A stretch of DNA of 64,000 nt from Candidatus Venteria ishoeyi (GCF_030378065.1 NZ_JAUCGJ010000001.1:1-64000), one strand, 5' to 3'; counted from the stretch's first letter, positions 25,719-35,272 are shown. Notes: generated from the sequence alone by a model not told the origin. A program made the numbers and translations.

Positions 25719-27215
25719 TTATACCAGGCATTTGCGCTCATTAGAGGGCGGTATAACCATTGCCTCCCGGTATTTGGCAACAGTTCTTCTGGCAACTTTA
25801 ATTCCCTGTTCAGAGAGTATGGTTGCAATTTTGTTATCACTCAGTGGCTTAGCCGTATTTTCTGCGGCAATCAGCTTTTTAATTAATGCACGAATTGCCG
25901 TGGAAGAGCATTCTCCTCCCGTGCTGGTACTGACGTGACTGGAGAAAAAATACTTCAGTTCAAAAATACCACGGGGAGTGTGAATATATTTCTGGGTGGT
26001 GACCCTGGAGATAGTCGATTCGTGCATCTCCAGTTCCGTGGCAATGTCGTGTAATACCAGTGGTTTCATGGCTTCTTCGCCATAATCGAGAAATCCACTC
26101 TGGCGCTCGACAATGCTTAAAGTGACTTTTAATAGGGTTTCATGGCGGCTGCGCAGACTTTTAATGAACCAGCGGGCTTCCTGCAAGTGTTCTTTGAGCT
26201 TGTCTGAATCGTCACGCGATTTAAGATGGGAGATTTGCTGTGCGTACAGTGAGTTGACGCGTAATTTTGGCGCAACATCGGGGTTCAGTTCAACCTGCCA
26301 GCGTCCTTTGACTTTTTTGACAAAAACATCCGGCACCACATAAGGTGTTTTGCTGCTTTCAATCTGGTTACCCGGACGCGGATTGAGGGTCTGGATTAAT
26401 TCAAGCACCGCTTGTAGTTCCTCACGGTTTAATTTCATTTTCCTCATTAACTGAGTATAGTCCCGCGCAGCCATAACATCCAGATATTGTGTTAATAAGA
26501 TGCGTGCTTGTGTCATCCAGGGGGTATTTTCATCCAGTTGTCGCAGTTGTAACAGCAAACATTCGCCTAAATCCCGCGCCCCGATGCCAGTGGGATCAAA
26601 GTGTTGTATCCGTAATAAGACAGTACGCACCTCATCTTCTGTCACTTCCGGGTTATCCAGGCTTTCAACGATGCTTTCCAGTGAGGTTTGCAAAAAACCC
26701 TGCTCATCAATGGCATCAATAATCATCATCGCAATGACGCGATCAACATCGGTAAAAGGGGTTAGCTCCAGTTGCCAGGAAAGATGATCATGCAAAGTCT
26801 CCGTGCTGCTGTTGTAATCCAGAAAATCACGCGGTTCACTTTCTGAGCTTTTAGCACCACTTGCCGTATTAGGACTGTTGCTGCTGATATAGTCCTGAAT
26901 ATGATTCAGGCCGGTGTCGTAAGTATCTTCCCAGTTGCTGTCAACGGGTAGTTCTTCAGGCAGGTTTTCAGTTTTTTCCAGGTTAACTTCAGCTTCGCTG
27001 TTATTAATTGTTGGCTCAGAGGTTTCTTCCTCTTTATTGCCTTCTTCGTTATCAAAGCCCTCATCCACTGTTTCCAGCATGATATTTTTATCCAGCGTCT
27101 GCTGAATTTCCAGTTGCAGATCCAGCGTAGACAATTGCAACAGGCGGATCGCCTGTTGTAACTGTGGGGTCATTGTCAGTTGCTGTCCTAAACGCAGTTG
27201 TAAGCTCTGCTTCAT
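25719..27215 (-). CDS. rpoN: RNA polymerase sigma-54 factor
   Basis: Recognises -24/-12 promoters and needs AAA+ activators such as the PilR encoded in this window. The 498-residue protein starts with the glutamine-rich activator-interacting region I ([19 protein letters not shown]). A very acidic region II follows, then the core-binding domain, a helix-turn-helix and the RpoN box [10 protein letters not shown] near the C-terminus. It lies between lptB (48 nt upstream) and hpf. Confidence 0.97.
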   Translation of the reverse strand: MKQSLQLRLGQQLTMTPQLQQAIRLLQLSTLDLQLEIQQTLDKNIMLETVDEGFDNEEGNKEEETSEPTINNSEAEVNLEKTENLPEELPVDSNWEDTYDTGLNHIQDYISSNSPNTASGAKSSESEPRDFLDYNSSTETLHDHLSWQLELTPFTDVDRVIAMMIIDAIDEQGFLQTSLESIVESLDNPEVTEDEVRTVLLRIQHFDPTGIGARDLGECLLLQLRQLDENTPWMTQARILLTQYLDVMAARDYTQLMRKMKLNREELQAVLELIQTLNPRPGNQIESSKTPYVVPDVFVKKVKGRWQVELNPDVAPKLRVNSLYAQQISHLKSRDDSDKLKEHLQEARWFIKSLRSRHETLLKVTLSIVERQSGFLDYGEEAMKPLVLHDIATELEMHESTISRVTTQKYIHTPRGIFELKYFFSSHVSTSTGGECSSTAIRALIKKLIAAENTAKPLSDNKIATILSEQGIKVARRTVAKYREAMVIPPSNERKCLV

Positions 27216-27263
27216 ATTATTTTTTTATATCTCAGTTAAAAAACGAGGATTTTATGCTCGTTC

Positions 27264-27989
27264 CTAAAGGCTGAAATCATGTCCTAAATAGACATTTTTA
27301 ACCTGTTCATTTTGTAAAATGGTATTGGGTGCGCCTTCGGCAATGATAGTGCCTTCATTAACAATATAGGCGCGTTCGCAAATTCCCAGTGTTTCACGCA
27401 CATTATGATCGGTAATCAACACACCGATATCCAGACTGCGCAAATGTGTAATAATATTTTGTATATCAATCACTGACAAAGGATCAATGCCAGCAAAAGG
27501 CTCATCAAGCAAAATAAAACGCGGATTTGCCGCTAAAGCCCTGGCAATTTCAACGCGCCTGCGCTCACCACCGGATAAGCTCATGCCCATGCTTTTGCGT
27601 AAGTGCGTGATACCTAGTTCTTTAAGCAGACCTTCGAGACGTTGCTGGCGCTGTTTTTTACGCATTCCCGCCTGTAATTCCAGAATTGCCAGGATATTAT
27701 CTTCCACGCTGAGCTTGCGAAATACGGAAGGCTCTTGTGGCAGATACCCTAAACCAAGCTGCGCCCGCTTATGCATAGGGTAACGGCTAATGTCTGTTGA
27801 GTTGAGAAAAATACGTCCCTGATCGCTGGCAATCAGTCCTACCACCATATAAAAACTGGTGGTTTTTCCCGCACCGTTTGGCCCCAGCAAACCAACCACT
27901 TCGCCACTATGCACATGCAGATTGACTTCCTTAACAACACTGCGTCCACGATAGCTTTTAGCCAGTTGTTTTGCTTGTAATACGCTCAC
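27264..27989 (-). CDS. lptB: LPS export ABC transporter ATPase
   Basis: The cytoplasmic ATPase of LptB2FGC, which extracts LPS from the inner membrane. At 241 residues it has Walker [11 protein letters not shown]-loop PQEPS, ABC signature [15 protein letters not shown] and Walker [13 protein letters not shown]. Its start overlaps the lptA stop by 4 nt. Confidence 0.97.
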   Translation of the reverse strand: MSVLQAKQLAKSYRGRSVVKEVNLHVHSGEVVGLLGPNGAGKTTSFYMVVGLIASDQGRIFLNSTDISRYPMHKRAQLGLGYLPQEPSVFRKLSVEDNILAILELQAGMRKKQRQQRLEGLLKELGITHLRKSMGMSLSGGERRRVEIARALAANPRFILLDEPFAGIDPLSVIDIQNIITHLRSLDIGVLITDHNVRETLGICERAYIVNEGTIIAEGAPNTILQNEQVKNVYLGHDFSL

Positions 27990-28528
27990 TGTTTTGGTTC
28001 TTTACTATCCGTTGCTGATTTTTTTTGTGGTTTACTCACCGGTTCAATGACCATATTCACCCGGCCCTGGGCAGTAATCTGACCATTTTTCGCATCGTAT
28101 ACAATATGTTCCCCAGTGACGGTATCTTTGTCTTTCCATACTTTGGCATTGCCTTCCAAGTGTAACATATCCCGGCTTGCCTCATAGCGCATCTGCCTGG
28201 CATTGGCTTTGACCTCTTCGCCATTATCCAGTAATTGTCGAAAATAAACCGGCTCATCTTTTGAACTCAGCGTTTTAGCAACAATTTTGTGGATATTTTT
28301 ATTTTTACCATAAAATAACGTCACCTGCGCTGCTTTTAAATGCAGGCTACCCTGTTTGATATCAACATTGCCCAGATAGACGGTTTCGCCTTTTGCATTA
28401 TCTAAGGTCGCTTTATCTGCGCCAATTTTTAAGGGTTGTTCCGGATCCGTTGACAATGCCATTAATCCGGCAGGGAAACAACACCAGCACACAACGATAA
28501 GCCATTTATTCATTTTCTTCATTTTCAT
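27986..28528 (-). CDS. lptA: LPS transport periplasmic bridge protein
   Basis: LptA polymerises between inner and outer membrane to carry LPS. About 180 residues, with a signal peptide ([19 protein letters not shown]) and the OstA beta-jellyroll pattern ([35 protein letters not shown]). Three ATGs cluster at 28528, 28522 and 28513; the first overlaps the lptC end. Translation is coupled to lptB (ATGA). Confidence 0.93.
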   Translation of the reverse strand: MKMKKMNKWLIVVCWCCFPAGLMALSTDPEQPLKIGADKATLDNAKGETVYLGNVDIKQGSLHLKAAQVTLFYGKNKNIHKIVAKTLSSKDEPVYFRQLLDNGEEVKANARQMRYEASRDMLHLEGNAKVWKDKDTVTGEHIVYDAKNGQITAQGRVNMVIEPVSKPQKKSATDSKEPKQ

Positions 28529-29066
28529 AAATACCTGTGACTTGAGAAAATAATTCCATTTGTTGCGTTTTCAACCATGCCCGCATACCCATGCTGTGCG
28601 TTGTGCCTTGTGGTGTGTGAATTTCAGCACTGTTATCAGTTTCTACAAATTCTTCTGCGGGTTTAATACGTAAGTTCTGCGTTTTTATATGCAATTGTAA
28701 ATAGCCGCTCAAGTCGTATTGCCAAATCTGCACCTGTCCCTGTAATTCAATAATCTGCGCATCAGTGCTGACCCGGCCTTGTAGCGCGCGTACATACCAG
28801 CGCGGTTTGTTTTCCTGGTAAAATACCAGATAAGGCTGCACCAGTTCTGTATCGATTTGCGGATAATGCTTCAGCATCTGGGCTTGAAGCTGATAATCGA
28901 TTTGCCCGTTTAAGTTGGTTGCCGTAGAGATAAAATCCACCATGGCATAATCCGGTACATAATCAATTTCCAGCTTAGCGTGAACCGTGTTGGTTTTTTC
29001 CAATGTTTTTAATAACCAGAAAGAGGCGGCAGCGCAAAGTATTAAAGCCAGTAACAATTTGGGCAT
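28506..29066 (-). CDS. lptC: LPS export system protein LptC
   Basis: Bitopic inner-membrane component that passes LPS from LptB2FG to LptA. The 186-residue form starts with [19 protein letters not shown], a single membrane anchor, followed by a jellyroll domain. The ATG at 29066 was chosen because it places the anchor at the N-terminus and lies 14 nt after kdsC; the frame extends upstream into kdsC. Its end overlaps lptA. Confidence 0.9.
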   Translation of the reverse strand: MPKLLLALILCAAASFWLLKTLEKTNTVHAKLEIDYVPDYAMVDFISTATNLNGQIDYQLQAQMLKHYPQIDTELVQPYLVFYQENKPRWYVRALQGRVSTDAQIIELQGQVQIWQYDLSGYLQLHIKTQNLRIKPAEEFVETDNSAEIHTPQGTTHSMGMRAWLKTQQMELFSQVTGIYENEENE

Positions 29067-29080
29067 TGGCAGAAAACTGA

Positions 29081-29614
29081 TTAATGATGCACGGGCATAA
29101 ATTGTTGTACCTGCGCATCCCAGGTTTTCTGCGCCTGCATAATTAACTCGCACACATCACGCGCAGCACCATGGCCACCATTTTTTTCCGTTACCCAATG
29201 CGCCTGCCCCAGTACCAATGGGTGCGCATCGGCTACTGCGATGGCTAAGCCCACTTTTTGCATAACCGGCAAATCAATCACATCATCCCCCACATAAGCC
29301 ACCTGCTCAGCTGCCAAGCCCGCTTCCTGACAGATTTGTTCAAAGGCTGGTAATTTTTCAATCTGGCCTTGCCGTACATATTTAATTTTCAGTGATTCCA
29401 TCCGAAATTTGACGACATTAGAAGTGCGCGCGGTAATAATACCGACATCAATGCCACTGCGCTGTAACATGACCATACCCAAACCATCACGGGCATAAAA
29501 TGCTTTGTATTCTTCACCATTATCACCCACAAAAAGTGTACCATCAGTGAGGACACCATCAACATCAAACAAAACCAGGCGAATTTGCGCGGCTTTTTCC
29601 AGAATTTCACGCAT
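29081..29614 (-). CDS. kdsC: 3-deoxy-D-manno-octulosonate 8-phosphate phosphatase
   Basis: A HAD-family phosphatase making free KDO for the LPS inner core. The 177-residue length fits. Motif I is FDVDGVLTDG; motif III and IV elements include KIKYVRQGQIEKLPAF and YVGDDVIDLPVM. First gene of kdsC-lptC-lptA-lptB-rpoN-hpf; kdsD, often upstream, is replaced by the divergent thiD. Confidence 0.95.
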   Translation of the reverse strand: MREILEKAAQIRLVLFDVDGVLTDGTLFVGDNGEEYKAFYARDGLGMVMLQRSGIDVGIITARTSNVVKFRMESLKIKYVRQGQIEKLPAFEQICQEAGLAAEQVAYVGDDVIDLPVMQKVGLAIAVADAHPLVLGQAHWVTEKNGGHGAARDVCELIMQAQKTWDAQVQQFMPVHH

Positions 29615-29689
29615 GATTGCTTATTACCTTCATGAAACAGTGAGAAAAACTTTAGTATACCGCAGCCCTGATTACACGGGAAATAAAAC

Positions 29690-30532
29690 ATGACAAAAAC
29701 ATTCAAGAATATCCATTCCAAACTGCAAAAGCCCAAACCTGTGGTGTTAGTGATAGCCGGTCACGATCCCTGTGGTGGCGCGGGTATACAGGCAGATATT
29801 GAAGCCTTGGCAGCCACCGCCTGCCATGCTGCAACGGTGATTACCTGTCTTACCGTGCAAGACTCTGTCAATGTGCAGGCCATACAAGCGCAAAATGTTG
29901 CTTTATTTTCCGCACAAATTCAGGCGGTGATTAGCGATCTGCCGATTGCGGCAGTAAAAATCGGGCTGGTGGGTGACATGGACTTAGTACCAGCAATTGC
30001 AGCAGCACTGGATAATATTAAACAACGTTACCCGCAAGCTCCCATCATTTTTGATCCGGTATTAGCAGCAGGTGGCGGTACTGCCATGAGTCATGCGCAA
30101 TTGCACCAGGCTATGTGTGATGAGCTTTTACCCCGTACCGACGTATTAACCCCGAATACTGAAGAAATTCGACAACTCAGTGGAGAAACGGTTTTAACCG
30201 CAGCAGTGGCGCAGTTACTAAAACAAGGGTGCAAAGCCATTTTATTAACCGGCGGTCATGAAATTGAATACCAAAATCATGAGAAAAATATGGTTTATAA
30301 TCGTTTATATACGCAGCATGGTGAGATCAGTTGTCATGCCTGGTCACGTTTACCCGATACTTATCATGGTTCCGGTTGTACGCTGGCAGCCGCATTAGCA
30401 GGCTATCTGGCACAAGGTGAGCAATTGAAAGATGCAGCTTTGCATGCACAGGACTATACTTGGAATAGTCTATGTTATGCGCAGCAGATAGGTCATGGAC
30501 AATTATTTCCAGATCGTACACTGCGTTTGTAA
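29690..30532 (+). CDS. thiD: Hydroxymethylpyrimidine/phosphomethylpyrimidine kinase
   Basis: Phosphorylates HMP and HMP-P for thiamine synthesis. The 280-residue ribokinase-fold protein has AGHDPCGGAGIQADIEA, FDPVLAAGGG and the anion-hole motif TYHGSGCTLAAALAGYL. It starts divergently from kdsC across 75 bp, too short and without the conserved core for a TPP riboswitch. A ThiE-like domain is encoded within the 15.6-19.4 kb fusion gene, but no other thi gene is here. Confidence 0.92.
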   Translation: MTKTFKNIHSKLQKPKPVVLVIAGHDPCGGAGIQADIEALAATACHAATVITCLTVQDSVNVQAIQAQNVALFSAQIQAVISDLPIAAVKIGLVGDMDLVPAIAAALDNIKQRYPQAPIIFDPVLAAGGGTAMSHAQLHQAMCDELLPRTDVLTPNTEEIRQLSGETVLTAAVAQLLKQGCKAILLTGGHEIEYQNHEKNMVYNRLYTQHGEISCHAWSRLPDTYHGSGCTLAAALAGYLAQGEQLKDAALHAQDYTWNSLCYAQQIGHGQLFPDRTLRL

Positions 30533-30562
30533 AATATTAACTTATTAACAAAGAGGATAGCA

Positions 30563-31282
30563 ATGATGAATTCATTAAAAATCAGTCTTGCCGGTCTGTG
30601 CGCCAGTGCTTTGTATTTAACTCTGGCCAGCAGTCCGCTTAATCTGGGCATGACACAAACTGCCCTGGCTGCGCCACCGGCCTATAAACCACCGACAGTC
30701 GGCTCTCCCAGTCGTCGAGTGGGTGGGGGTACCCGTACCAAAGGTACACCGCCTATGATTACACTGTTGGCACCGCCAACCACGGCGTATACCCTGCAAA
30801 CGCAGCCCGTCATTTATTGGGCAATTTCCGAGTCAAAATATCCTATTGATATTCAGTTAATGGAAGCCAACCCAGATAGTATCGAAGCGATGCAGCCATT
30901 GCTGGAAAAGCAAATTAGCATTGACAATGCCGGGATTCAAAAACTGGATCTGAAAGCAATGGAAGTCACGCTAAAACCCAATGTGGAATATGAGCTGTTT
31001 ATTTCTGCCATTATGGATCCCGATAATCGCGGACAGGATGTCATCAGCAGCGCAATTTTGAAATCCGTGCCGAAAACTGGAAAAGTTGCAAGCTGCCTGC
31101 AACAAGCAGATAAGCAGACTGTCACTTATGAAAATTTAGCCACTTGTGGTATTTGGTACGATGCAATCGCTGAACTTTCTACGCAAATTCATACGCAAAA
31201 AGACAATACAAAATTGAAAGCAGCACGGCGTGCTTTAATGATGCAGGTGAAACTACCGGAAGTGGCGGAATTAGATAAATAA
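30563..31282 (+). CDS. DUF928 family exported protein, copy 1
   Basis: A 239-residue protein with a signal peptide (ending near TALAAPP), then the DUF928 hallmark SRRVGGGTR followed by a beta-rich region (TQPVIYWAISESKYPIDIQL) and a helical C-terminus (LATCGIWYDAIAEL). DUF928 is common in cyanobacteria and some sulfur bacteria; its function is unknown. GAGGATAGCA precedes two adjacent ATGs at 30563 and 30566. It lies 30 nt after thiD but is probably unrelated to it. Confidence 0.82.
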   Translation: MMNSLKISLAGLCASALYLTLASSPLNLGMTQTALAAPPAYKPPTVGSPSRRVGGGTRTKGTPPMITLLAPPTTAYTLQTQPVIYWAISESKYPIDIQLMEANPDSIEAMQPLLEKQISIDNAGIQKLDLKAMEVTLKPNVEYELFISAIMDPDNRGQDVISSAILKSVPKTGKVASCLQQADKQTVTYENLATCGIWYDAIAELSTQIHTQKDNTKLKAARRALMMQVKLPEVAELDK

Positions 31283-31291
31283 CTTGAGTTT

Positions 31292-31338
31292 GATGGAAGC
31301 TTCTTTTTGCGCTAACAGCGCAAAAAACTGCTTCCATC
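31292..31338 (+). terminator. Large hairpin after DUF928 copy 1
   Basis: Outer arms GATGGAAGC and GCTTCCATC enclose inner arms TTTTTGCGC and GCGCAAAAA. It starts 10 bp past the stop codon. A strong stem without a clear T tail; likely a transcript end or stabiliser. Confidence 0.6.
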
Positions 31339-31422
31339 TCATGCTAAGTTTCTGATAGCGTGTACTGAATTTGACTGGTTTTTATTAAAAAGCTTTATGT
31401 CGGGTTCAGGTTTTAACGCTTA

Positions 31423-31580
31423 GGAGTGAGGATAAAATAAATACAGAAACTGGGCGCAGAATTTTTATTCATTTTCAAGGTATGAAAACAGGCGCATAGC
31501 AAGCTATGTAACTGTTTTCGGAACGCAGAAAATGGAGAAAAAGACCAGCCAGGTTGCTGAAGTTATAAAATTCTCACTCC
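31423..31580 (+). mobile_element. Family B palindromic element, 158-bp copy 1
   Basis: Flanked by TTA on both sides (31420-31422 and 31581-31583). Ends are GGAGTGAGGATAAAATAAATAC and GTTATAAAATTCTCACTCC. The core holds a nested palindrome, AAAACAG...CATAGC-AA-GCTATG...CTGTTTT. It has no ORF. The same element lies in the opposite orientation at 34733 with identical length. The rest of the 31283-31637 gap holds only the hairpin above. Confidence 0.8.
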
Positions 31581-31637
31581 TTAGAATGCCGAAAGAAATC
31601 CAAACCCCCACACTTATAAAATTAAGGAATCGTTGAT

Positions 31638-32375
31638 ATGAATATAAAACAACTTGCGCTGAGTAGTGTATTTTTACTGACCTTGACCAACTTCTCCATA
31701 TTTGAATCAGCATCAACTGTCTGGGTATCCGCTGCCCATGCTGCTCAGGATTCTCTTATCAGTTTCAAACCACCGGTTACGGGTAAGCCAACCCGTCGGG
31801 TAGGGGGAGGGACGCGCTCAGCACAAAACAGTCCTGCTTTAGCGGTATTAACAACGGAACAAACCGGGCTGACAATCTCTTCTTCTCCCACATTGTATTG
31901 GGCCAGTAACCAGGTATCTTCACAGCCAGTAAAAATCAGCATTATCTACACCTTGCCTGAAAGCAAAGACATGATGCAACCCGTATTTGAAGCCGATATC
32001 ACAATGGGTAAAACGGGTATTCAAGCCTTGCCATTAAGTCATAATGCCATTGAATTACAAACCGATATTGAATATCAATGGTCGGTCAGCGTGAAAAATC
32101 CAGGGATGGAAGGTACCGAGCAAACATTAATCAGTCGCGGCACGATTAAACGTGTTGCGCCCTCAGCAAGTTTACAACAGTTATTACAAACAGCGAAACC
32201 CAGAGACTTACCTGAAATTTATGCAGATCATGGTTTATGGTATGACGCATTTGCCGCAGTCAGTCAGTTAATTGCGGAACATCCTGACGATCCTGCATTG
32301 CGGGAAATGCGCGCCTCTTTGCTGTCACAAGTGGGCTTAAAACAATTTGTGCAATTAACGCAACAAACGGGGTAA
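31638..32375 (+). CDS. DUF928 family exported protein, copy 2
   Basis: A 245-residue paralogue of the gene at 30563, sharing the layout signal peptide, TRRVGGGTRSAQ motif, SSPTLYWASN and HGLWYDAFAAVSQLI. Similarity is clear but moderate, so the duplication is old. The two copies are separated by a family B element. AAGGA precedes the ATG. Function unknown. Confidence 0.82.
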   Translation: MNIKQLALSSVFLLTLTNFSIFESASTVWVSAAHAAQDSLISFKPPVTGKPTRRVGGGTRSAQNSPALAVLTTEQTGLTISSSPTLYWASNQVSSQPVKISIIYTLPESKDMMQPVFEADITMGKTGIQALPLSHNAIELQTDIEYQWSVSVKNPGMEGTEQTLISRGTIKRVAPSASLQQLLQTAKPRDLPEIYADHGLWYDAFAAVSQLIAEHPDDPALREMRASLLSQVGLKQFVQLTQQTG

Positions 32376-32425
32376 ATAGCCACCCGCTTGAAGCGGGGTC
32401 AGAAAGCTTGTTTTGACGGAAGGGC

Positions 32426-32458
32426 AGACCTGACAGGTTTTTAAAGCCTGTCAGGTCT
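32426..32458. terminator. Bidirectional hairpin between convergent genes
   Basis: Perfect arms AGACCTGACAGG and CCTGTCAGGTCT with loop TTTTTAAAG. It separates DUF928 copy 2 (plus) from the DedA gene (minus) and can serve both. Confidence 0.65.
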
Positions 32459-32488
32459 TTAGGCAGTGTTCTAAAAGCAATTTTCCTT

Positions 32489-34636
32489 TTATAACCTGCT
32501 ATCATTTTTTTCCACTTCCACTGGCTTTGTCATTAATAACACCTGACCATTCCAGTTTTTGTTGTTACTCATTTCCAAATGTTGCCTTTTATACAGGGTA
32601 AACCCTTCAACAAAATCTTGAAAAAGTAGTAATGGTTGTAGATAGTATTCTTGAGTACTAAGCAAGCTGACAATGCCCAGGGAATTCTTAGGTTTCTGAC
32701 AAGTAATATTACCCATCCAGATTTGTTGCTGATTTCCTAAATAGGTATCACTGCGCCATAAACGCAAGACCAGTTGCGCGCTGGCGCTGGATGGTGGCTT
32801 TAATTCAGGGTTTAAAAAACGCATATCATGCTGCGCTCCTTGTGGTATTGCAGCAGCATCACTCGCTTCCGGTGGAATTTCCCCCATCACATAGACCAGC
32901 TTAAATGCCTCATAACGACTGTCATGAATTTGGGGTAATACGGGTAGCTTAGTCAATACCGGTTCACTGGACAAGGTATGCAATAAGCTTTTGGCATTAA
33001 CCGGGATGGGATCGCGCCAGCCCTGGCTTAATAAATGCTGGCGTAAAACGTCTAAATCTCCGGCCCATTGCAAAGTTATCGGTTGTGGCGCATAACCACC
33101 CCAATTAACACGATAAGGCGTGAAAGCAGACCAGGCATCGTTCAGCCATTCCTGTTTGCTCAACTGATAGCTAGGCCATTCCTGTGTATAACGTTGCTGG
33201 TTTTCATGATAATTCAGCACCGCGCAAGCACCGCCCACCACAAATTGTGCGGCTAAAATCGAAATCACCAGCCCACGAAAGGGGAGCACGGAAGGATGAT
33301 GCTGACGATAAGCCAATCCCATCACGGTCACCCAAAACAAGCCCAGAGCCAGACCCAGCAATGCGTCGCTTAACCATTGCTGGGCCAGATACAGACGCGA
33401 TAAAATCAGCAACAACATCCAACTACTGGCAATGGCATAAGGTCTCCAGCGCAAATGCACAGGTAGACAACGCACCAATAAAACCGCGATAAAGCCGTAA
33501 ATAATGGTACTGAGCATGATCTGGCTTTCCAGAAAGCCATTGGCGGGAGTATCGGCTTCAGTCAATAAATGCAGTGAGGGTGAAGACAAGGGTAATATCT
33601 GATACAAAGCCCAGGCAGTGAGCAAACCAAAAAATAAACTGCCCAGCCAATAACCCACGCCATGCCAGTGACGTTTCCAGGCCAGCCAGCTTAATCCTGC
33701 CAGCACCACAGCCAGATTGCTGTAACCGCTGTTTAAGGCGTTAAAAATAATGGGAAAGGGATCGGCCCAAGGTACCCGCAGGTTTTTAAACAGATAATAG
33801 ACCTGGCTGTCTATTTCCAGTGGCGTACTGCCACTGAGATTAAACGCCAGCAGCGTCAGCAATAACCAGGTGGCGAGCAATAATACCAGTCCCATTTCCA
33901 GCATGGCAATAATATGCGGATGATTGGGATCTAAAATGCCACTGGTTAAGTTACGAAAAAAACGGTTTTTATGGCTCCAACGCAACAAAATATTGATAAA
34001 TTGGTTGGTATGCGGTACCAACAGACGATAACCCTGATGTATTATCCAGACGCTGAGCCAGATTAAGGCAGGCACGCCGACCACGAGCAGGGTTAAACGG
34101 GTGCCGACATCCATTAAAATGGTCAGGGAAGCGCCCAGTAAAACACCGGGAAAAATATGCGAAGGTGCCCAGATCAGGGTGGCAAAAAAATCCAGGGTAT
34201 GAAAGCGCAGAGGGTTCATCCCCACCATACCGACTGTAATGGGAATAAATGAGCGTGTTGCACCAATCAGGCGACCAAAAATGACACTTTTAGCGCCGTG
34301 GCGCTCAATCAACTGCTCGCCACGCTCCAGCCAGTCCGGGTGACGGGTAAAAGGCCAGATATTGCGGATTTTATCGTGATAATAATAACCCAGCCAGAAG
34401 CTGATGCCATCACCTAAAATGGTACCCAGCGCAGCCCAGAATAAGGTTGACCAAAGTTCCAGCGCGCCAAAGGCGATCAATACGCCAAAACCCAACATAA
34501 TCGGCGTGCCCAGAATAAACAGGCCAACGATAAATAAAGACTCTCCCAGGGCGATGGCAAAGACTAATAAACCTGCCCAGCCTGGGTGTGCATTGAGCCA
34601 ATGTAATGTATCGTTGATCAATTCGAGCAAAATCAA
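32489..34636 (-). CDS. DedA-PAP2-LssY_C multidomain membrane protein
   Basis: A 715-residue polytopic inner-membrane protein. Residues 1-200 are a DedA/VTT domain (FGRLIGATRSFIPITVGMVG). Residues about 230-480 are a PAP2 phosphatase-like bundle. Residues about 510-690 match the LssY C-terminal domain (WLNDAWSAFTPYRVNWGGY). In the PAP2 part the PSGH motif is replaced by FLESQIMLST and SRxxxxxHxxxD by SRLYLAQQWLSD, so both catalytic histidines appear to be Gln. Phosphatase activity is therefore doubtful; a lipid-handling role is inferred. The start codon appears to be TTG at 34636. Confidence 0.82.
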   Translation of the reverse strand: MILLELINDTLHWLNAHPGWAGLLVFAIALGESLFIVGLFILGTPIMLGFGVLIAFGALELWSTLFWAALGTILGDGISFWLGYYYHDKIRNIWPFTRHPDWLERGEQLIERHGAKSVIFGRLIGATRSFIPITVGMVGMNPLRFHTLDFFATLIWAPSHIFPGVLLGASLTILMDVGTRLTLLVVGVPALIWLSVWIIHQGYRLLVPHTNQFINILLRWSHKNRFFRNLTSGILDPNHPHIIAMLEMGLVLLLATWLLLTLLAFNLSGSTPLEIDSQVYYLFKNLRVPWADPFPIIFNALNSGYSNLAVVLAGLSWLAWKRHWHGVGYWLGSLFFGLLTAWALYQILPLSSPSLHLLTEADTPANGFLESQIMLSTIIYGFIAVLLVRCLPVHLRWRPYAIASSWMLLLILSRLYLAQQWLSDALLGLALGLFWVTVMGLAYRQHHPSVLPFRGLVISILAAQFVVGGACAVLNYHENQQRYTQEWPSYQLSKQEWLNDAWSAFTPYRVNWGGYAPQPITLQWAGDLDVLRQHLLSQGWRDPIPVNAKSLLHTLSSEPVLTKLPVLPQIHDSRYEAFKLVYVMGEIPPEASDAAAIPQGAQHDMRFLNPELKPPSSASAQLVLRLWRSDTYLGNQQQIWMGNITCQKPKNSLGIVSLLSTQEYYLQPLLLFQDFVEGFTLYKRQHLEMSNNKNWNGQVLLMTKPVEVEKNDSRL

Positions 34637-34647
34637 GCATCCATTTA

Positions 34648-34679
34648 AAAACCTGCCAGGTATTTGCCTGGCAGGTTTT
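34648..34679. terminator. Hairpin upstream of the DedA-PAP2 gene
   Basis: AAAACCTGCCAGG and CCTGGCAGGTTTT form a perfect 13-bp stem around TATTTG, 12 bp before the DedA-PAP2 start. It could end transcription entering from the thioredoxin side; the position also allows a 5'-leader structure. Confidence 0.5.
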
Positions 34680-34732
34680 TATAAAGCAAAATCAATCGGA
34701 TATATAAGTAAGTAATTATCTTCACCTACTTA

Positions 34733-34890
34733 GGAGTGAGAATTTTATAACTTCAGCAACTTGGCTGGTCTTTTCCTCCATTTTCTGCGTTGTAAAAACA
34801 GTTACATAGCTTGCTATGCGCCTGTTTTCACGCCTTGAAAATAAACAAAAATCCTGCGCCCGGTTTCTGTATTTATTTCATCCTCACTCC
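34733..34890 (-). mobile_element. Family B palindromic element, 158-bp copy 2 (inverted)
   Basis: TTA flanks at 34730-34732 and 34891-34893. It begins GGAGTGAGAATTTTATAAC and ends CATCCTCACTCC, and is nearly the reverse complement of the copy at 31423, including the core palindrome with CATAGCTTGCTATG. It lies just downstream of the thioredoxin stop. Confidence 0.8.
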
Positions 34891-34903
34891 TTAGACGATT
34901 GTA

Positions 34904-35272
34904 TTATGCAGATTCTTGCTGCTCTGCAATTTCCTTACGCACCAGTTCCATGTCCAGTGCCTGGACTTTAGCAATAACATCTTCCAGCGCCGGTGCAGGC
35001 AGACTGCCAGCCTGGGAGAAAATAATGATCTGCTCGCGGAAAATCATCAATGTGGGAATGGAACGGATCTGAAATTGTGCGGCCAGGGCTTGTTGCTCTT
35101 CGGTGTTAATTTTGCCAAAGGCAATATCTTGATGTTGCTCAGAAGCCGCTTCAAATATTGGTGCAAAAGAACGGCAGGGGCCACACCAGGTTGCCCAGAA
35201 ATCCAGCAATACGATATCGTTATTTTTTACGGTATCTTCAAAGTTAGTATCATTGATTTCAATGATTGGCAT
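34904..35272 (-). CDS. Thioredoxin
   Basis: A 122-residue cytoplasmic thioredoxin with the active site FWATWCGPCRSF, the cis-proline region RSIPTLMIF and a short C-terminal extension (about 15 residues beyond E. coli TrxA). Reduces disulfides in target proteins. It may be a paralogue and not the main TrxA; the nearby DsrC/TusE-like gene suggests a sulfur-relay link, which is inference. Confidence 0.92.
   Translation of the reverse strand: MPIIEINDTNFEDTVKNNDIVLLDFWATWCGPCRSFAPIFEAASEQHQDIAFGKINTEEQQALAAQFQIRSIPTLMIFREQIIIFSQAGSLPAPALEDVIAKVQALDMELVRKEIAEQQESA

Noticed and set aside
29615-29689. TPP riboswitch upstream of thiD
   Set aside because: The gap is only 75 bp, is shared with the kdsC promoter and lacks the conserved CTGAGA core.
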